From: Ferruginibacter sp.
GTDB taxonomy: Bacteria > Bacteroidota > Bacteroidia > Chitinophagales > Chitinophagaceae
Length of the DNA: 64,000 nucleotides
NCBI GenBank assembly: GCA_028288705.1
Contig: JAQBNH010000007.1
Coordinates: forward strand, 62,001-126,000
Direction of reading: 5' to 3'
Under the pieces are notes generated by a model, which had not been told where the DNA came from, made no database searches, and saw only the letters and a program-made list of their open reading frames with translations. Made by a program: the position numbers and the translations under genes. Numbering within the stretch: position 1 is the first letter of the stretch; each line of letters starts with the position of its first letter. This document shows positions 8,901 to 16,129 of this stretch, piece after piece.

Positions 8901-10190
8901 ATGTCAGGTATTAAAAAAACATTCGCTCCCGCTTTACCCGTATCCCGCGATCTACGCATCGGCTTATTTGGCTTCGGTGTTGTTGGCAATGGCTTGTACG
9001 AAGTATTACAGGCAACGCCCGCATTGCAATCTGTGATCAAAAAAATATGCATTAAAAATCCGGGTAAAAAAAGATTGATTTCGGGGGAACATTTTACTAC
9101 ACAGGCTTCCGAACTGCTGGATGACGCAGAAATTAATGTGATCTTAGAGCTGATCGATGATGCCGATGCTGCTTACGAGATTGTAAAAGCGGCGTTGCAA
9201 AAAGGCAAATCTGTCGTGAGCGCCAACAAGAAAATGATTGCCAAACATTTTTCCGAATTGCTGGAACTGCAGCAGGAATTTGGCGCAGCACTTTTATACG
9301 AAGGCGCCTGTTGTGCAAGCATTCCAATCATCCGTAACCTGGAGGAATATTATGACAATGACCTGCTTTCTGCATTCCGTGGAATCATAAATGGCAGCAC
9401 AAATTATATCCTTACGCGAATTGATAAAGACAATCTATCATTTAAGGAAGCATTGCTGGAGGCGCAGCAATTGGGTTTTGCCGAGTCCGATCCCGCCCTT
9501 GATATCGAAGGGCACGATGCCGCGAACAAATTATCGATATTGCTGGCACATGCATTTGGCACAGTAGTTTCCCCGGAAGAACTTATTTATACCGGGATTG
9601 CTGCAATCAAAGAATCTGATGCAAATCTGGCGCGGCAAAGAAAGGTTCAGATAAAATTAGTAGGAACAGCTAAACGCATCGGCACTGACAAACTCGCTGC
9701 ATTCGTTTTGCCACAATTTGTTTCAGCAGACGATGAATTGTCGAATGTGTCTAACGAATTTAATGGCCTGGTGACGGAAAGTAGTTTTGCAGATAAACAT
9801 TTTTTTAAAGGAAAAGGTGCCGGCGCATTTCCAACCGCAGCAGCCGTATTGAGTGACATTGCCGCCTTACGCTATAACTATAAATACGAGTACAAAAAGA
9901 TTGCGCAGCAGGCAAATATTATTCATTCACATGATTACTACCTGCGCGTTTTTGTTAGCGCCTCCGGCGATACGGTCCTGGACAAATCAAATTTTGAATG
10001 GATCGAGGAATGGCACAACGATGTAAATCAAAGCTGGACTATTGCTGTCATCAGCGCAAAAAATCTCGCTGCAACCAGGTGGTGGAAAGAAGATGGCATT
10101 TCGCTGATCCTTTGTGAAGATCCTTTTATCGATAATGTCCAATATAAAAAAATCAGCAAGCTCAGCTTGTCCCTCGCCGGTATTGAATAG
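8901..10190 (+). CDS. hom: Homoserine dehydrogenase
   Basis: A 429-residue NAD(P)-dependent homoserine dehydrogenase that reduces aspartate semialdehyde to homoserine, the branch point to methionine and threonine. The nucleotide-binding loop G-F-G-V-V-G-N-G is at 24-31; N-G-S-T-N-Y-I-L-T-R and the catalytic E-S-D-P-A-L-D-I-E-G-H-D-A-A-N-K segment follow in the middle. About 80 C-terminal residues may form a diverged ACT-like domain, but I cannot confirm this. It starts 26 nt after the trans-sulfuration gene and shares its SAM-I riboswitch, so SAM probably limits homoserine supply as well as the sulfur step. Confidence 0.93.
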   Translation: MSGIKKTFAPALPVSRDLRIGLFGFGVVGNGLYEVLQATPALQSVIKKICIKNPGKKRLISGEHFTTQASELLDDAEINVILELIDDADAAYEIVKAALQKGKSVVSANKKMIAKHFSELLELQQEFGAALLYEGACCASIPIIRNLEEYYDNDLLSAFRGIINGSTNYILTRIDKDNLSFKEALLEAQQLGFAESDPALDIEGHDAANKLSILLAHAFGTVVSPEELIYTGIAAIKESDANLARQRKVQIKLVGTAKRIGTDKLAAFVLPQFVSADDELSNVSNEFNGLVTESSFADKHFFKGKGAGAFPTAAAVLSDIAALRYNYKYEYKKIAQQANIIHSHDYYLRVFVSASGDTVLDKSNFEWIEEWHNDVNQSWTIAVISAKNLAATRWWKEDGISLILCEDPFIDNVQYKKISKLSLSLAGIE

Positions 10191-10218
10191 AAAAAGTCAC
10201 TGCTGAAACTTTGGCGCA

Positions 10219-10250
10219 TTTGTTGAATTCAATATGGCAGCATATTTTAA
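10219..10250 (+). promoter_or_regulatory. Bacteroidota-type promoter for the first MQPW gene
   Basis: TTTG (10219-10222), 20 nt, TATTTTAA (10243-10250). The -7 element matches TAnnTTT with A in place of the final G. Its position favours translation from ATG 10270 rather than the upstream ATG at 10234. Confidence 0.5.
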
Positions 10251-10269
10251 TCACATTAAAACATTAATT

Positions 10270-10560
10270 ATGAAACTCAACATGCAAACCAGTGTATTTC
10301 AGAAAATGTCACTCACACTAACAATGATCTTGTTTGGTATTATCGCATTCGCTCAGGACAGCACAGTGACAGCAACAACGAACGCTACTACAACAACGAC
10401 TTCAGAACAAACATGGTACATGCAGCCATGGGCCTGGATCGTAGGTGGTGCAGTACTGATTTTACTGATCATCGCTTTAGTTAGAGGTAACAGCGATAAA
10501 ACAACAAATTCCGATCGTGTAACAGTCACTAAAACTGTTTCAAGAGATACTGACGTTTAA
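10270..10560 (+). CDS. Small MQPW-motif single-pass membrane protein (copy A)
   Basis: A 96-residue protein I cannot assign to a named family. A signal peptide ends in F-A-Q-D; a Thr-rich linker follows, then W-Y-M-Q-P-W-A-W-I-V-G-G-A-V-L and a hydrophobic membrane segment, then a short polar tail ending D-R-V-T-V-T-K-T-V-S-R-D-T-D-V. Predicted topology after cleavage is periplasmic linker, aromatic interface motif, membrane helix and cytoplasmic tail. Two paralogs lie within 1 kb (10734-10976 minus, 11178-11453 plus). ATG 10270 is chosen over 10234 because a promoter -7 element at 10243-10250 overlaps the longer form. A strong terminator follows. Confidence 0.8.
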   Translation: MKLNMQTSVFQKMSLTLTMILFGIIAFAQDSTVTATTNATTTTTSEQTWYMQPWAWIVGGAVLILLIIALVRGNSDKTTNSDRVTVTKTVSRDTDV

Positions 10561-10583
10561 ATCTTGCATTTCAACTCATATGT

Positions 10584-10619
10584 AAAAGCCGGGCAGATTA
10601 TTCTGTCCGGCTTTTATCT
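10584..10619 (+). terminator. Intrinsic terminator after MQPW copy A
   Basis: A 14-bp stem AAAAGCCGGGCAGA/TCTGTCCGGCTTTT (10584-10597 with 10602-10615, one G-T pair) with a TTAT loop and a T-rich tail. Confidence 0.85.
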
Positions 10620-10686
10620 TTTCATACTTCTTGCTTCCGGAAGATGAATACGTTATGCCAATGCCGGCCTTACTTTCAAGCAGGCA

Positions 10687-10712
10687 TAAAAAAACCGGGC
10701 TAGTGGCCCGGC
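10687..10712 (-). terminator. Intrinsic terminator after MQPW copy B (minus strand)
   Basis: On the minus strand CCGGGC-CACTA-GCCCGG is followed by a run of seven T (plus-strand A-run at 10688-10694), 20 nt past the stop of the 10734-10976 gene. Confidence 0.8.
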
Positions 10713-10733
10713 TTAATAAAAATGTCGTTGCGA

Positions 10734-10976
10734 TTATTTGTTATTGTTATTACGCAGCAATGCGATCAGCAACAAGATGAATACAGCACCACCTACGATC
10801 CATACCCATGGTTGCATAAAGAAGTTACTATTGTCTGGTTTTGTATTGATGTCAATGTCAACTTTTTTATCCTGAGCAAAGCTCACTAGAGATACTAATA
10901 AAGCGGCGATTAGCATCTGGATTTTCCTGGCTGGTCTTTCGATCATTTGTTTCATAATTTCTGGTTTTGTTTTCAT
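10734..10976 (-). CDS. Small MQPW-motif single-pass membrane protein (copy B)
   Basis: An 80-residue paralog of its two neighbours on the opposite strand. It has a basic start, a hydrophobic signal segment ending S-F-A-Q-D, a short linker, then F-F-M-Q-P-W-V-W-I-V-G-G-A-V-F and a membrane helix. It stops shortly after with R-N-N-N-N-K and lacks the T-K-T...T-D-V tail that copies A and C share. An ATG at 10955 (M-K-Q-M-I) is an alternative start; the basic N-region fits either. Function is unknown. It has its own terminator, so it is probably transcribed alone. Confidence 0.78.
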   Translation of the reverse strand: MKTKPEIMKQMIERPARKIQMLIAALLVSLVSFAQDKKVDIDINTKPDNSNFFMQPWVWIVGGAVFILLLIALLRNNNNK

Positions 10977-11177
10977 AACAGTATTAAAATCTATGCCATA
11001 CCCGTTTCTAATCTATGTTTAGCCGAACAAAAAATGGCTGGGGATTATTTTCTACAAGCAAATTCAAAGATGCCGGAGCATTTGTCTATCGATCTAACTC
11101 CCGGCACTGAACAACATACCGGTTGCAATCGTGGCTTAGTAGTTGTTTTGATCTAGATAATCTTAAAACGATAAGCA

Positions 11178-11453
11178 ATGAAAAAATTAGGCAGACAAAC
11201 TTTCTTTTTAAGTTTCCTGTTTGCTTCGGCAACAACGGCCCTAGCACAGGATAGCACTGTTACCGGTGTGCTTACAAATGACGAAGCACTTTGGTATATG
11301 CAGCCATGGGTATGGATCGCGGGTGGAATAGCCATTTTGCTTATCCTGATCGCCTTGTTCTCAAAATCAGGCAGCAAGAATAAAGCAACAAGCCGCACGG
11401 ATAAAGTGATCATCACAAAAACGATCCGCACTGAAACAGATGTAGACGATTAA
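11178..11453 (+). CDS. Small MQPW-motif single-pass membrane protein (copy C)
   Basis: A 91-residue paralog of 10270-10560. It has a signal peptide ending A-L-A-Q-D-S-T-V-T (the Q-D-S-T-V-T is identical in copy A), then L-W-Y-M-Q-P-W-V-W-I-A-G-G, a membrane helix and the tail D-K-V-I-I-T-K-T-I-R-T-E-T-D-V-D-D, which aligns with copy A's tail. The gene ends 31 nt before the PA2169-family gene with no terminator between, so the two are probably co-transcribed. I do not recognise a described function. The 200-nt upstream gap shows only an imperfect -7-like TTGTTTTG at 11143-11150. Confidence 0.82.
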   Translation: MKKLGRQTFFLSFLFASATTALAQDSTVTGVLTNDEALWYMQPWVWIAGGIAILLILIALFSKSGSKNKATSRTDKVIITKTIRTETDVDD

Positions 11454-11484
11454 CATTCATTATACACCAAAAAAAAATACGATT

Positions 11485-11955
11485 ATGGCAACAAATGACA
11501 AACTAGTGGAAGTTTTAAATGACCTTGTACAGATCAACAATGACAGGGTAACAGGTTATGAAAGAGCAATTGACGAAACAAAAGATATTGATGTTGATTT
11601 GCAGACCATTTTTCGGAAGATGGCAGACGAGAGCAGAAAATATAAGACTGAATTAGTTCAGGAAGTTGGCCGTCTTGGTGGTGAAGCAGCTGAAGGTACA
11701 ACCAACCTTGGTAAGATCTACCGCGTTTGGATGGATGTGAAAGCAACTTTTACAGGCCATGACAGGCAGAGCGCCCTGGAGTCATGTGAGTTTGGTGAAG
11801 ACGCAGCACAACGCGCTTATCGCGATGCATTGGCTTCTGACGCAGAAATCGACGCCGATACACGTCAACTGATTACTTCCCAGCAGGCATCATTAAAGAC
11901 TTCTCATGACATGATAAAAAAATTGCGTGACGCCCATAAAGCGATGAACGCCTAA
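11485..11955 (+). CDS. PA2169 family four-helix-bundle protein (DUF2383)
   Basis: A 156-residue, highly charged, all-helical soluble protein without a signal peptide. The L-N-D-L-V-Q-I-N-N-D-R-V-T-G-Y-E-R-A start and the spaced E/D/H residues along predicted helices match DUF2383/PA2169 proteins, which have a ferritin-like four-helix fold; family members are often stress-induced, but their biochemical role is not established. It follows MQPW copy C at 31 nt and is closed by a terminator at 11977-12003, suggesting a two-gene unit. Confidence 0.85.
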   Translation: MATNDKLVEVLNDLVQINNDRVTGYERAIDETKDIDVDLQTIFRKMADESRKYKTELVQEVGRLGGEAAEGTTNLGKIYRVWMDVKATFTGHDRQSALESCEFGEDAAQRAYRDALASDAEIDADTRQLITSQQASLKTSHDMIKKLRDAHKAMNA

Positions 11956-11976
11956 GCCTTTAGTATGAAGAAGAAG

Positions 11977-12003
11977 AGCCCGGTATACGCCGGGCTTTTT
12001 TTA
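11977..12003 (+). terminator. Intrinsic terminator
   Basis: AGCCCGG (11977-11983), a 6-nt loop, CCGGGCT (11990-11996), then a run of T. It ends the MQPW copy C / PA2169 unit. Confidence 0.85.
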
Positions 12004-12016
12004 TATAAGGCATTCG

Positions 12017-13078
12017 CTATTTTGTTTTAATGCCGTTGATGGCATAACCAAACTGGTCCTGGGTGCTAATGTTAATCTCCCCATAACTGCGCTTTGCCAG
12101 CCAGATCGTTGCTGTGTCATGAGGTATCTCGTAGCGAAATTCCGGTGTGAAAGCATCCAATAAATAAATCATTTCTTCCCTGTAAGTGGGTGCCTGGTTA
12201 TTCCTTATTTTTTTATACAGGAAGGAAAACGGGAAAACAAAGATGAGCAGCAAAATAAAGCTCAATTGTAACGGAAGTCTGGAGAAAATTTTTCGCAACT
12301 GCAAGGAAAAACTATGAAAAGTACTTTTACGCGGATGGTATAACCAGAGACAAATTCTGCCACCGGGGCATAGCAGGGGATCTATTAAAGACAAGGATAA
12401 TTCCGTGTTATTGGTATGATGGATGACACCACTTGAGTACAACATATCAAAGCTCCGTTGCGCAAAAGGGAGGAATTGAAGATCAGCCTGAACAAACCAG
12501 GCGTTGGCCTGCTGATTTTTTTCGTAAGCTTTTTCAACGGCCAGACTGAGTTCTATCCCGATTGTCATCGGTGCAAACGCGGAAATGGCACTCGTCATTA
12601 AGCCATGGCCACAGCCAATATCCAACACTGCCTTATGCTGAAAAAAATCAGCAGAAACATTGGTTTCTTTTAAAAAGAGGGCGCCGAGATCTGCCTGGCT
12701 TCCCTCCCAGATTTTATCCTGCTTTTTATCATCCAGGAAACTCCATTCAAAAGCAAAACTTTTTTTCGTTCGCCTATTTTTATCCCGGCAATAAGCGATA
12801 GTTCCCGGATATTTTTTTTCCAATGCCGCGCGTCTGGCGTAGAAGTCGCGCACATGCTTCGCCAAGAAGTCTTCTTCATCGTACACTGCCTCAACTAACA
12901 TTCTCGGAATGCCCTTGATGACCGGAAAAATAAACCCCGTTTCGGAGAACAAAAGACCCTCACCTATTTCGGTGATATCCTTGTCGCCATACAATTTCTG
13001 ACAGGTATTAATGAGCTCAAACCGTAGTGGTTCTTTCGTTAGTGGACATTTCAGGAAAGTCAATAAAGCAAACTGCAT
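12017..13078 (-). CDS. SAM-dependent methyltransferase with Trm112-like N-terminus
   Basis: A 353-residue class I methyltransferase. The N-terminal 65 residues resemble a Trm112/YcaR module (L-K-C-P-L-T-K-E-P-L at 9-18 and F-P-V-I-K-G-I-P-R-M-L at 51-61), though only one Cys of the usual set is kept. The SAM-binding loop V-L-D-I-G-C-G-H-G is at 151-159, and S-S-G-V-I-H-H-T marks the post-motif region. A hydrophobic stretch near 270-290 (L-S-F-I-L-L-L-I-F-V-F-P-F) suggests membrane association. The substrate is unknown. It stands alone between convergent and same-strand neighbours. Confidence 0.85.
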   Translation of the reverse strand: MQFALLTFLKCPLTKEPLRFELINTCQKLYGDKDITEIGEGLLFSETGFIFPVIKGIPRMLVEAVYDEEDFLAKHVRDFYARRAALEKKYPGTIAYCRDKNRRTKKSFAFEWSFLDDKKQDKIWEGSQADLGALFLKETNVSADFFQHKAVLDIGCGHGLMTSAISAFAPMTIGIELSLAVEKAYEKNQQANAWFVQADLQFLPFAQRSFDMLYSSGVIHHTNNTELSLSLIDPLLCPGGRICLWLYHPRKSTFHSFSLQLRKIFSRLPLQLSFILLLIFVFPFSFLYKKIRNNQAPTYREEMIYLLDAFTPEFRYEIPHDTATIWLAKRSYGEINISTQDQFGYAINGIKTK

Positions 13079-13224
13079 ATGTAAAGATAATGCAGTAAGT
13101 CAGCGGCAGGATGAGGAAATCCCGTGATTTTTGTTGTGAATTCACCAACGATTTGTTGATTAAAAATACGATTGATGATTTCCACCAGCTGGTAAAGGCG
13201 TAGCAACAACAAAAACTGAGTATA

Positions 13225-13953
13225 TTAAAATGAGGACCTCAGCATCGGAACGAGCAAATCAGCCCAACGTTTATATTGTTTACCTGAAGGATGCAAACCG
13301 TCATATGTTATTAGTGACTGATCATTGGCGGCTTCTCTGGATATCGCCGTGATATCAAGAAAACTTACGCTATTAGATGAGGCGATCGTTTTCGCTGCCA
13401 TATTAAAATAATCTATTTCTTCTGCGATCCTTGCCCTATCTGACCCTGCGGCGAATGGAGTTACACCATAATCAGGAATAGACAACACCACTACCTTTCG
13501 CCTGTTGTTCCCGGCGTATTGAATAGCCATGGCTAACAATTGCCCAAACTCGGTCTTATATTCTGAAAGGCTTCTTCCCTGGTATTGATTATTTACACCG
13601 ATCAGTAGTGTCACCATATCATAGGTGCCCGATGGTGGATTCGAATTAAGTGCATTTAATAAATTTCCCGTCGTCCAACCTGTTGCCGCAATAATTCGTG
13701 GAGCAGAAATATTAAATCCTTCTGATCTTAACATCGCTGCAGCCTGGTTAGGGAAACGCTGAGCTTCTTCTACAGATTGGCCGATCGTATAAGAATCGCC
13801 CAATGCAAGAAAAGTCTTTGCTCCTAAAGCTGTCGGAATGGAATCTAATATTACGTTACCCTGTTCCATCGGAGCTTTTTTACAGGCAATAAAACTGGTA
13901 ATAACCACTGCCATCCCCAGTACCTTCCACCAACCAACATTTCGCTTATCCAT
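13225..13953 (-). CDS. SGNH/GDSL-type hydrolase lipoprotein
   Basis: About 242 residues from ATG 13953 (an in-frame ATG at 13968 would add five). The N-terminus is a lipoprotein signal: a basic start, a hydrophobic segment, then S-F-I-A-C-K-K. SGNH blocks are visible: L-A-L-G-D-S-Y-T (nucleophile Ser), G-V-N-N-Q and D-G-L-H-P-S near the C-terminus (Asp/His). Such enzymes are esterases or acetylhydrolases acting outside the cytoplasm, often on carbohydrate O-acyl groups; the substrate here cannot be told. It is transcribed alone, away from the 94-residue gene; their shared 181-bp region holds a perfect palindrome. Confidence 0.88.
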   Translation of the reverse strand: MDKRNVGWWKVLGMAVVITSFIACKKAPMEQGNVILDSIPTALGAKTFLALGDSYTIGQSVEEAQRFPNQAAAMLRSEGFNISAPRIIAATGWTTGNLLNALNSNPPSGTYDMVTLLIGVNNQYQGRSLSEYKTEFGQLLAMAIQYAGNNRRKVVVLSIPDYGVTPFAAGSDRARIAEEIDYFNMAAKTIASSNSVSFLDITAISREAANDQSLITYDGLHPSGKQYKRWADLLVPMLRSSF

Positions 13954-14070
13954 AATCCGGCTTTCCAATAATTACGTAGTTAATGACATAGTTGTTTTGA
14001 CTTAATCTCGTATTAACCAAAACTTCACTTTATACCTCAACCATAAAATACAAGTAAAAACACCCGGTTG

Positions 14071-14088
14071 CACAGTAAATTTACTGTG
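14071..14088. promoter_or_regulatory. 18-bp perfect palindrome, likely operator
   Basis: CACAGTAAATTTACTGTG is its own reverse complement. It ends 18 nt before a -7-like TATCTTTA (14107-14114), so its right half covers where the -33 element of the promoter for the 94-residue gene would lie. A dimeric repressor bound here would block that promoter. No regulator gene is adjacent, so the factor is unknown. Confidence 0.6.
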
Positions 14089-14106
14089 TAGTTTCATTTT
14101 TTCAAA

Positions 14107-14114
14107 TATCTTTA
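14107..14114 (+). promoter_or_regulatory. Probable -7 promoter element
   Basis: TATCTTTA matches the Bacteroidota -7 consensus TAnnTTTG except for the last base. It sits 20 nt before the start codon of the 94-residue gene and just right of the palindrome at 14071-14088. Confidence 0.45.
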
Positions 14115-14134
14115 CCTTCTCTAACCAAAACCAC

Positions 14135-14419
14135 ATGGCAAAATATACCATAAGAATCGAACTGCGCGAAGCTGAACCTAACGACTATACCCTTTTGGAA
14201 GCAGGAATGCTCACAGAAGGCTTCCGTTCTACCATCGGATCTACAGACGGTGGAATTTTCAAATTACCTTTCGGAACTTACAATATGGAAACCCCAGCGG
14301 GGATTGACGAAGTATATAAACTTGCGGAAAAGGTAGCAAACAGCACGGAAAAAGGAAACTGGGTCATTATCAGCGAAGCAATTAACCGCAGATGGAAGTT
14401 GCAGGAAATCTTCGAATAA
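14135..14419 (+). CDS. Small uncharacterised protein, 94 residues
   Basis: I do not recognise this gene with confidence. The product is soluble, with no signal peptide, and starts with a beta strand A-K-Y-T-I-R-I-E-L-R. The pattern strand, helix with G-F, strand ending L-P-F-G-T-Y-N, helix, strand W-V-I-I-S-E suggests a small ferredoxin-like alpha/beta fold, as in GhoS/DUF2622-type proteins; this is a weak resemblance only. It is a single gene with its own probable promoter and a perfect palindromic operator. It converges with the cyclophilin gene, 2 nt apart, with no terminator between. Confidence 0.7.
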   Translation: MAKYTIRIELREAEPNDYTLLEAGMLTEGFRSTIGSTDGGIFKLPFGTYNMETPAGIDEVYKLAEKVANSTEKGNWVIISEAINRRWKLQEIFE

Positions 14420-14421
14420 GA

Positions 14422-15003
14422 TCAGCGAATGCTAATGGATTTGATAGAAACCGGGGACAAAAACTCGTCGCCATTGCTGCGCCGGCTTTGGATATCCCGC
14501 ACCACTTTCATTCCTGAGACCACATGCCCGAATGCGGCATAACCTAACCCGTCTGGATTGGTGCGTTTGCTGCTATCAAATTGTCGCTGGTCGCCGATGC
14601 AGATAAAGAATTCGGAACTGCCTGAGCCCGGGGTTGTTCTTGCCAGTGAAACAGTGCCGTCCGTATGCGACAGACCCGTTTGTGCAGGCGATTCATGTGG
14701 CGTTCCTTTTAAGGTTGCCAAAGTTGCAGGATCGGTATGGTGAATGCCACCCTGGATAAGTCCGCTATTATACTCCGGCGCGAGGTCTTCATTTTTAATA
14801 ACGCGGTAAAAAGAACTGTTTTTATATAACCCTTTCTCTACGTATTGCATGAAAGCTGCGCAGGTCTTCGGAGCCTTTGCCGGAAACAATTCTATCTCGA
14901 TATCTCCTGCACCTGTTTCGATCAGCACGTGCGGATTAGCATATTTTTTAGTACTGCAGGACAGCAAAAAGGCGAGCAGCAGCAGCGGAAGTAATTTTTG
15001 CAT
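14422..15003 (-). CDS. Cyclophilin-type peptidyl-prolyl cis-trans isomerase, lipoprotein
   Basis: A 193-residue protein with a lipoprotein signal (L-L-L-L-A-F-L-L-S-C-S) and a cyclophilin domain from about 27 to the end. Typical segments are E-L-F-P-A-K-A-P-K-T-C-A-A-F, F-Y-R-V-I, L-I-Q-G-G, G-S-G-S-S-E-F-F-I-C and A-A-F-G-H-V. It would assist proline isomerisation during folding of envelope proteins. It lies 17 nt downstream of the NlpC/P60 lipoprotein on the same strand, so the two are probably co-transcribed. Confidence 0.92.
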   Translation of the reverse strand: MQKLLPLLLLAFLLSCSTKKYANPHVLIETGAGDIEIELFPAKAPKTCAAFMQYVEKGLYKNSSFYRVIKNEDLAPEYNSGLIQGGIHHTDPATLATLKGTPHESPAQTGLSHTDGTVSLARTTPGSGSSEFFICIGDQRQFDSSKRTNPDGLGYAAFGHVVSGMKVVRDIQSRRSNGDEFLSPVSIKSISIR

Positions 15004-15020
15004 GCTCCAAATTACAACAT

Positions 15021-15587
15021 TTACAGCACGCTGAAAACGCGGTTCACTTTCACGAAGCGAGGTACGAAATAAGCATTCATGCCGGAGATCATTACACCAG
15101 GCCCGGATGCTGCGTGGATGAATTGAATCTGCCCTTTGTTGTTTTCTGTGATGATGCCCATATGCCCTACAACACCGCTGCGTGGATCGGAGCCTGTGAA
15201 TAAAATCAGGTCGCCCCGACGCGCATCTTTTATAGATACTTCTTTGCCCGCATTGGTGAAATCTACTGAAGTGCGGGGAACCGAAATTTTGAAATGATTA
15301 AACACATAGTTTATAAGGCCGGAACAATCGAAGCCCTTTTCTTTCACTGTTGATCCATAAGTATATTTTATGCCCTGTAATGTTTCGGCGAAATTAACCA
15401 CTTCATTCGCTGAAATATTTTTGGTATTGATGACGCGTGCTGCCACTTTATTTTTGATTACAACAGTACTACGGATCTCTGCAGCATTCGCTTCCTCCGG
15501 TTTACCGGGTGAAACTTTCCGGCTGCTGTTGCAGGAGATGATTATTAGTGTGGAAGACAGAATGATTACGGATAAAATGGAACGCAT
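15021..15587 (-). CDS. NlpC/P60 (C40) peptidoglycan endopeptidase, lipoprotein
   Basis: A 188-residue protein with a lipoprotein signal ending L-I-I-I-S-C-N-S. The catalytic Cys lies in G-F-D-C-S-G-L-I-N-Y-V-F, and the His in G-H-M-G-I-I-T, followed by F-I-H-A-A-S-G. These enzymes cut peptide stems in the cell wall, typically D-Glu to diamino acid bonds. The preceding segment (about 30-65) is polar and probably a spacer. It is the first gene of a probable two-gene unit with the cyclophilin. Confidence 0.92.
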   Translation of the reverse strand: MRSILSVIILSSTLIIISCNSSRKVSPGKPEEANAAEIRSTVVIKNKVAARVINTKNISANEVVNFAETLQGIKYTYGSTVKEKGFDCSGLINYVFNHFKISVPRTSVDFTNAGKEVSIKDARRGDLILFTGSDPRSGVVGHMGIITENNKGQIQFIHAASGPGVMISGMNAYFVPRFVKVNRVFSVL

Positions 15588-15739
15588 GGTTTTCCTGGTT
15601 AAGTCTTGTTTTCTGACCTGTGGCGAAACTAATGGTTTAACGCAAATATTAATTTAGCATTTCAGCAAAGCCCAAATTGACACTTAAAATTTTAGTGTAT
15701 TTGCCCTACTTATTTTTTTTTGGAAATTCTTCATTTTGA

Positions 15740-15771
15740 TTTGGGTGGTATGCATTACAATTGTATTTTTG
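15740..15771 (+). promoter_or_regulatory. Promoter of the tRNA-Ser/tRNA-Pro unit
   Basis: TTTG (15740-15743), 20 nt, TATTTTTG (15764-15771): a full match to the Bacteroidota consensus. The predicted start of transcription near 15778 lies about 25 nt before tRNA-Ser. Confidence 0.75.
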
Positions 15772-15802
15772 CTGCCCCTTAAACAAGGTGCAGGTTACAA
15801 AA

Positions 15803-15894
<92 letters not shown>

Positions 15895-15922
15895 AAAAGA
15901 TCTTACTAACTGCTTAATTGTT

Positions 15923-15997
15923 CGGGATGTAGCGTAGCCCGGTTATCGCGCCTGGTTTGGGACCAGGAGGTCGCAAGTTCGAATCTTGCCATCCCGA
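15923..15997 (+). tRNA. tRNA-Pro (TGG anticodon)
   Basis: The acceptor stem CGGGATG pairs with CATCCCG; the anticodon stem CCTGG/CCAGG encloses loop TTTGGGA with anticodon TGG at 15958-15960. The T-arm contains AGTTCGAATCT. The C-A discriminator context is typical of tRNA-Pro. CCA is not encoded (CAA follows), so it must be added after transcription. It lies 28 nt after tRNA-Ser in the same unit. Confidence 0.96.
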
Positions 15998-16012
15998 CAA
16001 ATTCCCAACAAG

Positions 16013-16039
16013 AGCCCTTCAGTAATGAAGGGCTTTTTT
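16013..16039 (+). terminator. Intrinsic terminator of the tRNA unit
   Basis: AGCCCTTC (16013-16020), loop AGTAAT, GAAGGGCT (16027-16034), then TTTTT. It lies 16 nt after tRNA-Pro. Confidence 0.88.
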
Positions 16040-16129
16040 GTGTGCTGTACGTTAACGGTTTTTGAAAGAAAAAAAGGCCAGGCATAAAAAAATCCGCATA
16101 CGCGGATCAGAGGTAGAAAAAAATTAAAG

